Shown: in pieces, positions 1 to 9,633 of the stretch
Position numbering within the stretch: the stretch's first letter is position 1
Layout: each line of letters starts with the position of its first letter
Assembly (NCBI RefSeq): GCF_002157685.2
Contig: NZ_AP026738.1
Location: forward strand, 2,418,001 to 2,482,000
DNA: 64,000 nucleotides
Direction: 5' to 3'
Source: Comamonas thiooxydans
GTDB taxonomy: Bacteria; Pseudomonadota; Gammaproteobacteria; Burkholderiales; Burkholderiaceae_C
The notes under the pieces: generated by a model
The model's input: only the letters and a program-made list of their open reading frames with translations
Database searches by the model: none
Told to the model about the DNA's origin: nothing
Translations under genes and position numbers: made by a program

Positions 1-22
1 TATTTTGAATAATGAAGGCGGA

Positions 23-1369
23 TTAGAGCTTCTTCACCAGCACCTGGCTCTTGCGGCCCCAGTTGTACTTGGCCTTGCGGGCCTCCGGCAGCCATTCGGG
101 CTCCACGGGCTGAAAGCCGCGCTTGATGAACCAGTGCATGGTTCGCGTGGTCAGCACAAACATGGTTTCGCAGCCCAGGGCGCGGGCGCGCTGTTCGATG
201 CGTTTGAGCAGCTTCTCGCCATCGCCCGTACCCTGGCTCTTGGGCGAGACGGTGACGGCGGCCATTTCGGCGGTCTTGGCCTCGAGATAGGGGTGCAGGG
301 CCGCGCAACCGAAGATCACGCCGTCATGCTCGATGACGGTGTAGCTGGCGATATCGCGTTCGATCTCGGTGCGGTCGCGCTTGACCAGCGTGCCGTCTCG
401 CTCGAAGGGCTCGATCAGCTGAATGATGCCGCCCACGTCGTCGATCGTGGCCTCGCGCAGTTCCTCGAGCTTTTCGTCAATGACCATGGTGCCTATGCCG
501 TCGTGCACATAGATCTCCAGCAGCAGCGCTCCGTCGGTGGAGAAGGGCAGGATATGGCTGCGCTCCACACCATGTTCGCAGGCGCGCACGCAGTGCTGCA
601 GATAAAAGCCCACGTCGGTAGGTCGCTGCGCAGGCGGGAGCTGGGCCAGCAGGCGGCGCGCGGCGTCCAGCGGCAGCTCGGTATCGATGGGGTTGTTCTC
701 GTCGGCAGGGCCGTTGGGGTCCATGCGTACGCCAGGCACCTCGGTGAGGAACAGCAGCTTGTCGGCCTTGAGCTCGATCGCCACGCGGGTGGCCACTTCT
801 TCCATGCTGAGATTGAAGGCCTCACCCGTGGGCGAGAAGCCGAAGGGCGAGACCAGCACCATGGCTTCGGAGTCCAGTGCGCTGCGAATGCCTTCCACGT
901 CGACCTTGCGCACCAGACCGGAGTGCATGAAGTCCACGCCGTCGACAATGCCCACGGGACGGGCCGTGAGGAAGTTGCCCGAAATCACGCGCACGCGCGC
1001 GCCGGCCATGGGCGTGTTGGGAAGACCCTGGCTGAAGGCGGCTTCGATCTCGTAGCGCAGCTGGCCGGCCGCTTCCTGGGCGCAGTCCAGTGCTATGGAG
1101 TCGGTGACTCGCATGCCGTTGTAATAACGCGGCTCCTGGCCCTTGAGGCGCAATTGCTCGTTGACCTGGGGGCGGAAGCCGTGCACCAGCACGATCTTGA
1201 CGCCCATGGCCTGGATCATGGCCAGATCCTGGACGATGGAGCTGAGCTTGCCCGCATCAATGGCTTCACCGGTCAGGCCCACCACAAAGGTCTGGTGTCG
1301 GAACTTGTGGATATAGGGGGCCACAGACCGGAACCAGGGAACAAAGGTGAAATTGAAGACGGTGGACAT
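23..1369 (-). CDS. argA: N-acetylglutamate synthase (amino-acid N-acetyltransferase)
   Basis: Catalyses acetyl-CoA + glutamate to N-acetylglutamate, the first step of arginine synthesis, in the cytoplasm. The 448-residue product has the classical two-domain ArgA layout: an amino-acid-kinase fold at about 20-290 (VLVHGFRPQV near 60-70; VSPFGFSPTGE near 175) and a GNAT acetyltransferase domain at about 305-440 (VTVSPKSQGTGDGEKLL is the acetyl-CoA loop). The length is close to E. coli ArgA (443, from memory). The start is the ATG that gives the usual family N-terminus (MSTVFNFTFVPWFR). A strong hairpin plus U-run lies 30 bp upstream. It is transcribed in the same direction as the tad operon but separated from it by about 470 bp, so it is probably an independent unit. 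Confidence 0.95.
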   Translation of the reverse strand: MSTVFNFTFVPWFRSVAPYIHKFRHQTFVVGLTGEAIDAGKLSSIVQDLAMIQAMGVKIVLVHGFRPQVNEQLRLKGQEPRYYNGMRVTDSIALDCAQEAAGQLRYEIEAAFSQGLPNTPMAGARVRVISGNFLTARPVGIVDGVDFMHSGLVRKVDVEGIRSALDSEAMVLVSPFGFSPTGEAFNLSMEEVATRVAIELKADKLLFLTEVPGVRMDPNGPADENNPIDTELPLDAARRLLAQLPPAQRPTDVGFYLQHCVRACEHGVERSHILPFSTDGALLLEIYVHDGIGTMVIDEKLEELREATIDDVGGIIQLIEPFERDGTLVKRDRTEIERDIASYTVIEHDGVIFGCAALHPYLEAKTAEMAAVTVSPKSQGTGDGEKLLKRIEQRARALGCETMFVLTTRTMHWFIKRGFQPVEPEWLPEARKAKYNWGRKSQVLVKKL

Positions 1370-1398
1370 GGCAGTGCGCGAAAACCTCGAAAAGCGGG

Positions 1399-1431
1399 AA
1401 AAAAGGCCTGCGTCGGGTATTACGCAGGCCT
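1399..1431 (-). terminator. Intrinsic terminator in the argA leader / tad 3' flank
   Basis: A perfect 10-bp inverted repeat (AGGCCTGCGT at 1404-1413, ACGCAGGCCT at 1422-1431) with an 8-nt loop is followed on the minus strand by six U (A-run 1399-1404). This is a textbook rho-independent terminator for minus-strand transcription. It lies only 30 bp before the argA ATG, so it either stops tad read-through or acts as an attenuator in the argA leader. Confidence 0.8.
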
Positions 1432-1843
1432 GAGGCGCAAAGTGTAGCGGTTACTCGCTTGCCTTAGCTCGTTGTTGCAGGGTTTTGTGCGCGCTGATCG
1501 CACAGTTTGTGGCTTTTGTGGCGTGAAGTTTTCAAAAAATGACGGCTTGTATTTGAGCAGAGCTCCGAGTGGTAGTCAGCGTCGAACCCATGCGAGGCAA
1601 AGCTAGACACTCGGTCAATCTGTCCGATTGCCGTCTGCGCAGATCTATCCGTACGGCTCATTTCATGTCGCATCTTTCGACCACGTCGACAAGGGGCCAG
1701 CTCAAGATTGTCAATCTAAGCGTCATGGAGAGGGCACATGCCCTCTGCAGGTCATTGCCGTCCCCGTGGATTAGATCAAAGATGTCGAGACTACTTTCAG
1801 GATATCTCGTCAGAGAGGCGAATCCGAACCCCTGTTGAAGCCC
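1432..1843. other. Intergenic stretch between tadC and the argA leader terminator
   Basis: About 410 bp. Short open frames exist on both strands (for example 1464-1673 minus, 1569-1838 plus), but none has a recognisable product or a convincing ribosome binding site. I see no further RNA gene or repeat. Confidence 0.5.
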
Positions 1844-2755
1844 TCACATGCTGCCGCCCATCATGGGCAGGATCATGCGCACGATTCGAATGATGGCTGG
1901 ACCCAGAACCACCATGATGATGGCCGGGAAGATGCAGGTCACCAGCGGCAGCAGCATCTTGGTGGGGATCTTGGCGGCGAGCTCTTCGGCGCGCATCTGC
2001 CGTTTGTGGCGTAGATCATCCGAGAAAACCCGGAGCGATTCGCCTATGCTGGTACCAAATCGGTCTGCCTGCGTCAGCATGGCCGTAAAAGTGTGAATTT
2101 CATCTACACCGGTGCGGGCGGCCAGATTTCGCAAGGATTTTTCGCGAGTGCTGCCGGCACGCATTTCCAGGTTGGTCCAGTGGAGCTCCTCCGCCAGGGC
2201 TTCACTTTTGATGCGAATTTCATCGGTTACCTTGCCCAGCGCGGCATCCAGGCCCATGCCTGCTTCTACGCAGACCAGCATCAAATCGGCGGCATCGGGA
2301 AAGTTTTCAAAGATCTCGCGCTTGCGGCGCGAGGCCATCCAGCGCAGAACCAGATTCGGCAGGTAGCACGCCACAAGAGCGGTCACCAAGGGGAAGAACA
2401 ATAGCTGGGTGCTATCTGCCTTGCTGGTTGTCCGCATGAGCGAGTACACCGCCAGTCCCAAAGCAATAGGCAGCAGCGTTTTGACTCCAAAGTACAGCAG
2501 TGGTGCACTTTCGTGGCGGATGCCGGCATTCAGAAAGCGCAGCCGCAATGGCGTTGCATCACTGTCTTTGGTGGGTGACGACAGGTGTGCAAATGGGCCG
2601 ACCAGCTTGACGACTGTTTCTGTCCACCCCTTGTCTTGAGAGGTGGGGGTAAGTGACTGTAGGCGTCGCTCGGCGACTGTTGGTGTTGCCCAGAAGAACA
2701 AGGCTCCAGCAGCCAGCATGACGGCGGTGAAAGTGAGCAGGGCGACGATCAACAT
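1844..2755 (-). CDS. tadC: Tad pilus inner-membrane platform protein TadC
   Basis: One of the two GspF-like inner-membrane platform proteins of the Tad (tight adherence) Flp-pilus machine; it works with TadB and the TadA ATPase. The 303-residue product has a hydrophobic N-terminus (residues 1-25), a second hydrophobic block near 90-135, the T2SSF core with the typical FPDAADLMLVCVEAGMGLDAAL segment (about 150-172), and a C-terminal membrane helix. The ATG at 2755 is preceded by an AAGGAGTCCTCC Shine-Dalgarno region. It lies 27 bp downstream of tadB and is the last gene of the operon. TadC rather than TadB is inferred from length, position and the shorter N-terminal region. Confidence 0.92.
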   Translation of the reverse strand: MLIVALLTFTAVMLAAGALFFWATPTVAERRLQSLTPTSQDKGWTETVVKLVGPFAHLSSPTKDSDATPLRLRFLNAGIRHESAPLLYFGVKTLLPIALGLAVYSLMRTTSKADSTQLLFFPLVTALVACYLPNLVLRWMASRRKREIFENFPDAADLMLVCVEAGMGLDAALGKVTDEIRIKSEALAEELHWTNLEMRAGSTREKSLRNLAARTGVDEIHTFTAMLTQADRFGTSIGESLRVFSDDLRHKRQMRAEELAAKIPTKMLLPLVTCIFPAIIMVVLGPAIIRIVRMILPMMGGSM

Positions 2756-2782
2756 GGAGGACTCCTTGCGTTTCAGATGGAC

Positions 2783-3772
2783 TCAAACCCTGATACGGGC
2801 GATGCGGCGCAGCAGCAACAGGCCTATGACCATCAGTGCGGCCAACCATTTCAAAATGGTGATGCCAATAGGGTCAGTCCAGAGCGGATGCATGAATTCC
2901 GGATTCATTAGATTGAGCAGAGCGGCCAGTCCAAATGGCATCAAACCCAGGAACCAGGCCGACATTCGCCCGTCAGCGGAGAGTACGCGGACCTTGGCAT
3001 GGAGTTTGAGCCGCTCGCGGATCAGGCGACTCAGGTTGCTGAGCATCTCGGTGAGGTTGCCGCCAGATTCGCGCTGTATCAGTACGGCGACGATGAAGTA
3101 GCGCAGATCTGTGATCGGTACCCGCTCACCCAGATTGGTCAAGGCCTGCTGTAGCGAGGTGCCATAGTTGATCTCGTCATGCACCAGGCGGAACTCATCG
3201 GCGATAGGTTCGGTCAGTTCCTCTCCAGCCATTTGCAGGCTTGCGGAAAATGCATGGCCTGCGCGCAATGCGCGCGCGATAAGGTCCAGAGCTTCTGGGA
3301 GTTGGTGTTCCATACGTTTTAGGCGCTGCAGTCTTTTGCGTTGCAGAAACAGCCATGGAAGGGAACCCAGCACCAAACTTGAAAGCACGCCCAACTCCAT
3401 GGGCTGGCGAAGCATGATGGTTGTCAGCATACCTAGCGCAAACAGCATCGCACTGCCTAGCATCAAGCCCGAAACCGTCCAGTCCAGGCCTGATTGAACG
3501 ATGAAGCGGTCTAGCTGATGTGCGCGCGGCATGGTTTGCAGCACACGCTGCATTCTGGGCATATCGCTAAGTACGCGCTCCTTGACCAGCTTGGTCGGAT
3601 TGCTGTTGTCATCGGCTGCTGACAAGGCTCTGAGTCGGCGCTCAAGCCGCTTTGCCTCAGGACTCTTGTACTTCTTCCAGATCGTGTGCAGTGCTTCCAG
3701 TAGCAGGAGCACTGCTACAAACACCAGACCGATGATTACCAGGATCGAGTGGGAAGAAAAAAAGGACAGCAT
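2783..3772 (-). CDS. tadB: Tad pilus inner-membrane platform protein TadB
   Basis: GspF-family platform protein that pairs with TadC in the Flp pilus assembly complex. The 329-residue product has an N-terminal membrane helix (about 8-30, ILVIIGLVFVAVLLLLEAL), a charged cytoplasmic part, a central helix pair near 108-145, and the T2SSF domain from about 155 with HQLPEALDLIARALRAGHAF, the conserved opening of this domain. Two C-terminal helices follow. The ATG at 3772 has AAAGGTG six bases upstream. It sits between tadA (21 bp upstream) and tadC, the usual tadABC order. Confidence 0.93.
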   Translation of the reverse strand: MLSFFSSHSILVIIGLVFVAVLLLLEALHTIWKKYKSPEAKRLERRLRALSAADDNSNPTKLVKERVLSDMPRMQRVLQTMPRAHQLDRFIVQSGLDWTVSGLMLGSAMLFALGMLTTIMLRQPMELGVLSSLVLGSLPWLFLQRKRLQRLKRMEHQLPEALDLIARALRAGHAFSASLQMAGEELTEPIADEFRLVHDEINYGTSLQQALTNLGERVPITDLRYFIVAVLIQRESGGNLTEMLSNLSRLIRERLKLHAKVRVLSADGRMSAWFLGLMPFGLAALLNLMNPEFMHPLWTDPIGITILKWLAALMVIGLLLLRRIARIRV

Positions 3773-3793
3773 GGCGGCACCTTTTTGCGGAGT

Positions 3794-5209
<1,416 letters not shown>

Positions 5210-5236
5210 GACAGTCTCCTTCTGCAATACGGATGC

Positions 5237-6397
5237 CTACGCCCGGCGAAAGAGCCGGTTCAAAAAATTGCCGTTTTCTTCATGAGTTCGAGGTGACAGT
5301 GCATCGGCCCAGGCCGTCAGCTCGCGCACCACGCTGCTGCTGCGAGCGGATTCGGCCAGCGGTGCTCCAGCATTGATGGCTGCTTGTACTTCCTGGGAAG
5401 AGTCGGGAATGCTGCGCCATTGCTGCTCCAGGCCCAGGGTCTTGCGCACTTCAGACAGACCGATTTCGCTGCGCCTGTCCACCCGGTTCAGCACCGGATG
5501 CAGGCGGCTTTCCGGGTAGCCCAGATCGTGGAACATGCGCAGCAGCTTTTGCGCATTGCGAACGGCGGGTACGTTGGGCAGCAGCACAGGAACAATGCAC
5601 TGCGCTTTGTCGAGCACGCGTAGAGCCAAGGGGTCCAGCACGCGCCCCATGTCCAGCAGCACGAAGTCGTAGTGCGTGGCAGCCAGTTGCACGATGGCCT
5701 CAATATGCCCGGGCTCCACTTCCATGGCATGCATGGCATCTTCGGGGGCCGCCAGCACATGCAGACGCGGTGTGATCTTTACCGTGCTGGCCGTGAGAAA
5801 AGAGGCGTCAAGGCGGTGAAGGTCACGTGCCACATCCGCCAATGTCGAGCTTGGCTTGCCTTCATGCAGATAGGGCAGCGCATCGCCAAACTGCAGATTC
5901 AGGTCGATCAACAGCACGGAGTGCTTTTGCGCCAGCGCCCAGCCCAGATTGGTGGTCAGGAAAGTAGCGCCGGCACCGCCTTTGCAGGGCAGAAAGGCCA
6001 TGACTTGCCCTTGTGCACGGGAGGGGGAGCTGTCCTGCAATTTGCTGGCAAGGCGCTGAACGGCATCGGCCAGCGCCTGCGGCGGCGGTGGCGATGGCAG
6101 AACCTCGCGCACGCCCGCCCGCATGGATTGCAGCAGAAACTCTGGTGTCTGCTGGGCGCACAGCAGGACCACGGCCATGCGTGGGTGATGGGTAGTTACC
6201 TGCTCCACCGGGGCCAGGTCTGCGGGGTCGCAGCACATACCATCGACGATCATCAGATCCGGCAGCTCCTGCTCGGCAATCGTGGGCATGCGGGTCTTGC
6301 CACCCTCGAAGGTCTGCACCTGATGGGATTGCTCTTGCAGCACATGGGCCATCTCGCGGAGATGGGCGGTGTTGGGGGAGATGATGGCGATTTTCAT
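5237..6397 (-). CDS. cpaE: Tad pilus localisation protein CpaE/TadZ
   Basis: ParA/MinD-like ATPase that places the Tad machine in the cell. The 386-residue product has an N-terminal receiver-like domain (about 1-110, without an obvious phosphoacceptor pattern) and a C-terminal ParA-like domain starting with the deviant P-loop CKGGAGAT (Lys139). The usual second lysine of the P-loop is missing, as in many TadZ proteins. Its motif VLLIDLNLQFGDALPYL is typical of CpaE. The ATG at 6397 has AGGGAG eight bases upstream. It stands in the operon between the tadE-like genes and tadA. Nucleotide hydrolysis should not be assumed. Confidence 0.9.
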   Translation of the reverse strand: MKIAIISPNTAHLREMAHVLQEQSHQVQTFEGGKTRMPTIAEQELPDLMIVDGMCCDPADLAPVEQVTTHHPRMAVVLLCAQQTPEFLLQSMRAGVREVLPSPPPPQALADAVQRLASKLQDSSPSRAQGQVMAFLPCKGGAGATFLTTNLGWALAQKHSVLLIDLNLQFGDALPYLHEGKPSSTLADVARDLHRLDASFLTASTVKITPRLHVLAAPEDAMHAMEVEPGHIEAIVQLAATHYDFVLLDMGRVLDPLALRVLDKAQCIVPVLLPNVPAVRNAQKLLRMFHDLGYPESRLHPVLNRVDRRSEIGLSEVRKTLGLEQQWRSIPDSSQEVQAAINAGAPLAESARSSSVVRELTAWADALSPRTHEENGNFLNRLFRRA

Positions 6398-6412
6398 ACG
6401 AATTCTCCCTGA

Positions 6413-6856
6413 TTAAGGAGTGCAGTCCGAGCGGACGTTTAGATCCTGGTACATGATTTCACGCGGCAGGGTGGTGCTAAATCCCGGCATGCCAATGACG
6501 GTCTGCGCCGCCGAACCCACGATGGGCGCGATCCATTGGAACTTCAGACCGTCTTGAGGGATGCTTACCGTGACGCTCTGGCAGGTGGCAGTCGTGCAGC
6601 TGTCGGGTTTCCATTTCACGTCCACAGCAGTGATCTGCGGCAGCCGATTTTTCATATATTGCAGCACGCTAGCTTTCTGATTCAGGTCATCGCACACCAC
6701 CGCATAGCGAGCACCGGCACGTGTGGCTTCGTTGGCCGCGGTCCAGGTGTAGAGCAAGCGGCTGAAATCCACCACGCCCAGCAGGAACATCAGAAAGATC
6801 AGTAGCCCCAGTGCAAATTCAATGAGCGTGGAGCCGCGTTGAGTGAGGTGTTTCAT
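6413..6856 (-). CDS. TadE-like minor pseudopilin (second copy)
   Basis: 147-residue protein with a short basic N-terminus, the TadE motif RGSTLIEFALGLLIFLMFLLG (membrane helix about 9-30), then FSRLLYTWTAANEATRAGARYAVVC and a periplasmic domain. TadE-like proteins are pseudopilins cleaved by the CpaA/TadV peptidase and needed for Flp pilus assembly. The start codon overlaps the stop of the upstream tadE by ATGA (6853-6856), showing translational coupling. Longer open reading frames upstream overlap tadE in another frame and are not credible. Cys pairs in the periplasmic part (CTTATC) may form a disulfide; that is inference. Confidence 0.85.
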   Translation of the reverse strand: MKHLTQRGSTLIEFALGLLIFLMFLLGVVDFSRLLYTWTAANEATRAGARYAVVCDDLNQKASVLQYMKNRLPQITAVDVKWKPDSCTTATCQSVTVSIPQDGLKFQWIAPIVGSAAQTVIGMPGFSTTLPREIMYQDLNVRSDCTP

Positions 6857-7296
6857 GTCAGCGTCCTCATCGTGGCGGTGATATTGCCGAAGTTGATACC
6901 GCCGTTGGTGAATAGCTGCAGGCCGAACACGCCGGACACCGGTGACGTGAAGTGGTACCCGGTAACGGTGACGGTGACGGTATTGATCAGCGGAAGTGCA
7001 CCTGTGGTCTGCCAGCTGCAGCTCACGGCGCTGGTCTTGAGTCCGGGGGCCAGTGGTTGGGTGCCCGTAGTAGTTGTGCCGTACACCACAAGGTTCTGCG
7101 CATTGGCACACAGGGTGTTTGGCATCTGCACGGAAAGATACCTCACAGCATCTCGTACCGACTTGGTCACCGTGTTGTATTCGTAAAGGGCACGGCCGAA
7201 CTCGATGACGATCATGCTCAGCATGATCATGAAAGGAATGCTTAGCGCCAGCTCAATCAGCGCTGCCCCTTGTTGTTGATGCTGATATTTGCGCAT
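6853..7296 (-). CDS. tadE: TadE-like minor pseudopilin
   Basis: 147-residue pseudopilin-like protein beginning MRKYQHQQQGAALIELALSI; G-AALIE is the processed pseudopilin motif, followed by one membrane helix and the conserved EFGRALYEYNTVTKSVRDAVRYLS stretch common in TadE. The ATG at 7296 was chosen over a GTG nine bases upstream because that GTG is itself part of the AAGGTG ribosome site. It lies 5 bp after the tadG stop and overlaps the next gene by four bases, so it is in the middle of the operon. It is paired with a second tadE-like gene of the same length. Confidence 0.87.
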   Translation of the reverse strand: MRKYQHQQQGAALIELALSIPFMIMLSMIVIEFGRALYEYNTVTKSVRDAVRYLSVQMPNTLCANAQNLVVYGTTTTGTQPLAPGLKTSAVSCSWQTTGALPLINTVTVTVTGYHFTSPVSGVFGLQLFTNGGINFGNITATMRTLT

Positions 7297-7301
7297 GAGG
7301 T

Positions 7302-8552
7302 TCACCTTACAAGGACGGGTACCAAAGGGCCGTTTGTTCCGCCTGCCAGACCGGTGGTGGTGCAGGGACTGTCGAGATCGCTGGCATTGCCTCGGAACTC
7401 GAGGTAAATGTCCTCTTTGACCGGATTGGAAATTGGCTGAAGCATCAGCATGCAGGCGAAATTGACCACATTGCCTGCGGTATTCACGACAGGTGTCAGT
7501 ACAAGGCGGCGGTCTGCGCCATAGCTTTGGAGTTGTGCGGAGCTAACAGCAGTTTCATTGCTCCCATTAATGGGGCAGCTGGGGCTGCAAGGAGTAAACG
7601 ACTGGCGCTGCGTTATGAAGTTGGGGATGCCGCCTTGAGCTGGGCCGTTGTAGGCGTTGAACTTGCTGGGCCAGTTTGTGGCGGTGTAGATATAGCCCGT
7701 GTAATCAGGGCGACTTACGGTTGGGCCATTGGTCGCATTTAGAGCACCCTTGTAAATACCAAAGCGGTGATTCCAATATTCAAAAACAGAGGTTTTCACG
7801 CCGCTGGTGCCGATAGGAAGAGGAGGATACTCGGAGCTACAGTATTTCCCCTCCATTTCTGCCCATGTTTCGGTAGCGCTCGTCGAACCGTCCAGATTGG
7901 CCCAGCCGAAGTCGCTACCACTGCTTCCTGACTTGCTGAGCGCGATGATCCAGTCGCCCTTGTTGAGGGTCGTAAATTTGGACTGCTTCAACTGCACCGG
8001 GATTGGGCAGGAACTTTGGGCAACACTTCGTGTGGCCACGGCCCTCGCACCTACGGTGCCTGTATTGGGCCAGGTGGCGCTATCGCCGGTAAAGGAACCC
8101 ATGGCTTGCAGCAGCCAGAGCTTGATGCTGTTCATGGTGTATTTGCACTCGACATACCGTGCATCTTTGGCGAGGGTAGTCTGTGCATATGTCTTGTCGC
8201 GAAAGATCCCTATATCGCTGGCGGCGATCTTGCCAACGCCATTCCAGCTTGCGGATTGCAGGTTGGCGTTGTTGCTGTTTCCCGCCGCCATGCCTGCGCT
8301 CTGGGCACGTGTGATGGCGTCAGGCTGGCCGTTGAGCTCTCGTGCCGCGGCCAGCGCGCAGCTGTCCACGGCCGTCTGCAGTTCGGTCTTGACGATAAAC
8401 AGCCGGCCAAAATCCAATGCAATGCCCATAAAGCCCAACAGGAACAGCATGAACAGGGCAAAGGTAATCAGAAAGGCACCATGCTGCCGCCGCTGTGCGG
8501 CAGAACCACGCATGGGCCGGGCTTTGGACCTGAGGTGTGGGTGGTTTCTCAT
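7302..8552 (-). CDS. tadG: TadG-like pilus assembly protein
   Basis: 416-residue protein with a basic N-terminus, the TadE/G signature (RRQHGAFLITFALFMLFLLG, membrane helix about 24-48), and DFGRLFIVKTELQTAVDSCALAAARELNG, the conserved Flp-associated helix. A long periplasmic region follows with several cysteines. It lacks the von Willebrand A domain found in some TadG proteins, as far as I can see. TadG works with TadE as a minor component of the pilus. The ATG at 8552 has only a weak ribosome site. It sits 77 bp after the last flp copy and 5 bp before tadE. Confidence 0.85.
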   Translation of the reverse strand: MRNHPHLRSKARPMRGSAAQRRQHGAFLITFALFMLFLLGFMGIALDFGRLFIVKTELQTAVDSCALAAARELNGQPDAITRAQSAGMAAGNSNNANLQSASWNGVGKIAASDIGIFRDKTYAQTTLAKDARYVECKYTMNSIKLWLLQAMGSFTGDSATWPNTGTVGARAVATRSVAQSSCPIPVQLKQSKFTTLNKGDWIIALSKSGSSGSDFGWANLDGSTSATETWAEMEGKYCSSEYPPLPIGTSGVKTSVFEYWNHRFGIYKGALNATNGPTVSRPDYTGYIYTATNWPSKFNAYNGPAQGGIPNFITQRQSFTPCSPSCPINGSNETAVSSAQLQSYGADRRLVLTPVVNTAGNVVNFACMLMLQPISNPVKEDIYLEFRGNASDLDSPCTTTGLAGGTNGPLVPVLVR

Positions 8553-8629
8553 GATGTGTTTCGAATGGAGTGGTTGGCTGGAGAGCCATGACGGACGAGA
8601 CGACCGCCATGGCTTGTCTGTGGATAGAG

Positions 8630-8839
8630 TTAGGTGCAGCTAGCCGAGTTGGTCAGGCAAGCCTTGACTTTGGTGAGCCAATCATCGAAGAGGGTGCTGC
8701 CTAAGGAGGACTTCATAAGAACAATCAGTCCAATGGAAACTACGGCTACGACGAGCGCGTATTCGATGATCTGCGCGCCTTCTTCATCCTGGATAAAGGC
8801 TTGCAGGGAATGGCCAAATTGCTGAGCGATGCTGTTCAT
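8630..8839 (-). CDS. flp: Flp type IVb pilin, copy 3 (operon-distal)
   Basis: 69-residue prepilin, the major Flp pilus subunit. It has a 21-residue leader ending EEG, the cleavage site before AQIIEY (Glu+5, Tyr+6), a single membrane helix (about 28-45), and a short C-terminus with Cys61 and Cys68. GAGGTATCACC precedes the ATG. It differs from copies 1 and 2 mainly at residues 40-53 (IVLMKSSLGSTLFDD instead of ILLMKSSISNALFTD). It is the last of three tandem copies. An inverted repeat with arms GCCATG.CGG lies about 45 bp after the stop. Confidence 0.93.
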   Translation of the reverse strand: MNSIAQQFGHSLQAFIQDEEGAQIIEYALVVAVVSIGLIVLMKSSLGSTLFDDWLTKVKACLTNSASCT

Positions 8840-9026
8840 GGTGATACCTCAAAGTTGGGTCAACGGCTCCATGCTGGCGCTGTAGCGCGGCGCCAGAACC
8901 ACGCATGTGCCGGGTTGTGGTCCAGTAGTGCGGGCTGTTTTTCATGGTGCAATGCGCCTTGATCGGTTCCTTGCTAATGGCCATGACAGTGAGCGCGGCT
9001 CCGTCATGGCTTACCTCTCAATACAG

Positions 9027-9236
9027 TTAGGTGCAGCTAGCCGAGTTGGTCAGGCAAGCCTTGACTTTGGTGAGCCAATCAGTGAAGAGGGCGTTGCTGA
9101 TTGAAGACTTCATTAGCAGGATCAAGCCAATGGAGACCACGGCCACAACGAGTGCGTATTCGATGATTTGCGCGCCTTCTTCATCCTGGATAAAGGCTTG
9201 CAGGGAATGGCCAAATTGCTGAGTGATGCTGTTCAT
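9027..9236 (-). CDS. flp: Flp type IVb pilin, copy 2
   Basis: 69-residue prepilin with the same architecture as its neighbours: leader cut after Gly21, AQIIEY motif, one membrane helix, Cys61 and Cys68 near the C-terminus. It carries Thr5 where the other two have Ala5. The 187-bp spacers on either side are nearly identical to each other, so this gene is the middle unit of a 397-bp tandem array. GAGGTATCACC provides the ribosome site. All three copies are intact and keep the processing site, so all could be assembled. Confidence 0.93.
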   Translation of the reverse strand: MNSITQQFGHSLQAFIQDEEGAQIIEYALVVAVVSIGLILLMKSSISNALFTDWLTKVKACLTNSASCT

Positions 9237-9423
9237 GGTGATACCTCAAAGTTGGGTCAACGACTCCATGCTGGCGCTATAGCGCGGCGCCAGAACCACG
9301 CATGTGCCGGGTTGTGGTCCAGTAGTGCGGGCTGTTTTTCATGGTCCAATGCGCCTTGATCGGTTCTTTGCTAATGGCCATGACAGTGAGCGCGGCTCCG
9401 TCATGGCTTACCTCTCAATACAG

Positions 9424-9633
9424 TTAGGTGCAGCTAGCCGAGTTGGTCAGGCAAGCCTTGACTTTGGTGAGCCAATCAGTGAAGAGGGCGTTGCTGATTG
9501 AAGACTTCATCAGAAGAATCAGTCCGATGGAAACTACGGCCACGACGAGCGCGTATTCGATGATCTGCGCGCCTTCTTCATCCTGGACAAAGGATTGCAG
9601 GGAATGGCCAAATTGCTGAGCGATGCTGTTCAT
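9424..9633 (-). CDS. flp: Flp type IVb pilin, copy 1 (operon-proximal)
   Basis: 69-residue prepilin; leader cut after Gly21 and AQIIEYALVVAVVSIGLILL as the membrane helix. It differs from copy 2 at only three residues (Ala5, Ser14, Val16), all in or near the leader, so mature copies 1 and 2 are predicted identical. The ATG at 9633 is the homologue of the other starts; an in-frame upstream reading to 9720 has no family support. Processing is expected by the prepilin peptidase encoded at 12655-13245. Confidence 0.92.
   Translation of the reverse strand: MNSIAQQFGHSLQSFVQDEEGAQIIEYALVVAVVSIGLILLMKSSISNALFTDWLTKVKACLTNSASCT

Noticed and set aside
5..1447. 480-codon plus-strand open frame covering argA
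   Set aside because: It is antisense to a well-matched argA. Its translation is His/Gly/Ala/Leu-rich with no domain, the usual shadow of a GC-rich gene.
5862..6236. Second minus-strand frame inside cpaE
   Set aside because: Alternative-frame shadow of a gene whose own frame has clear family motifs.
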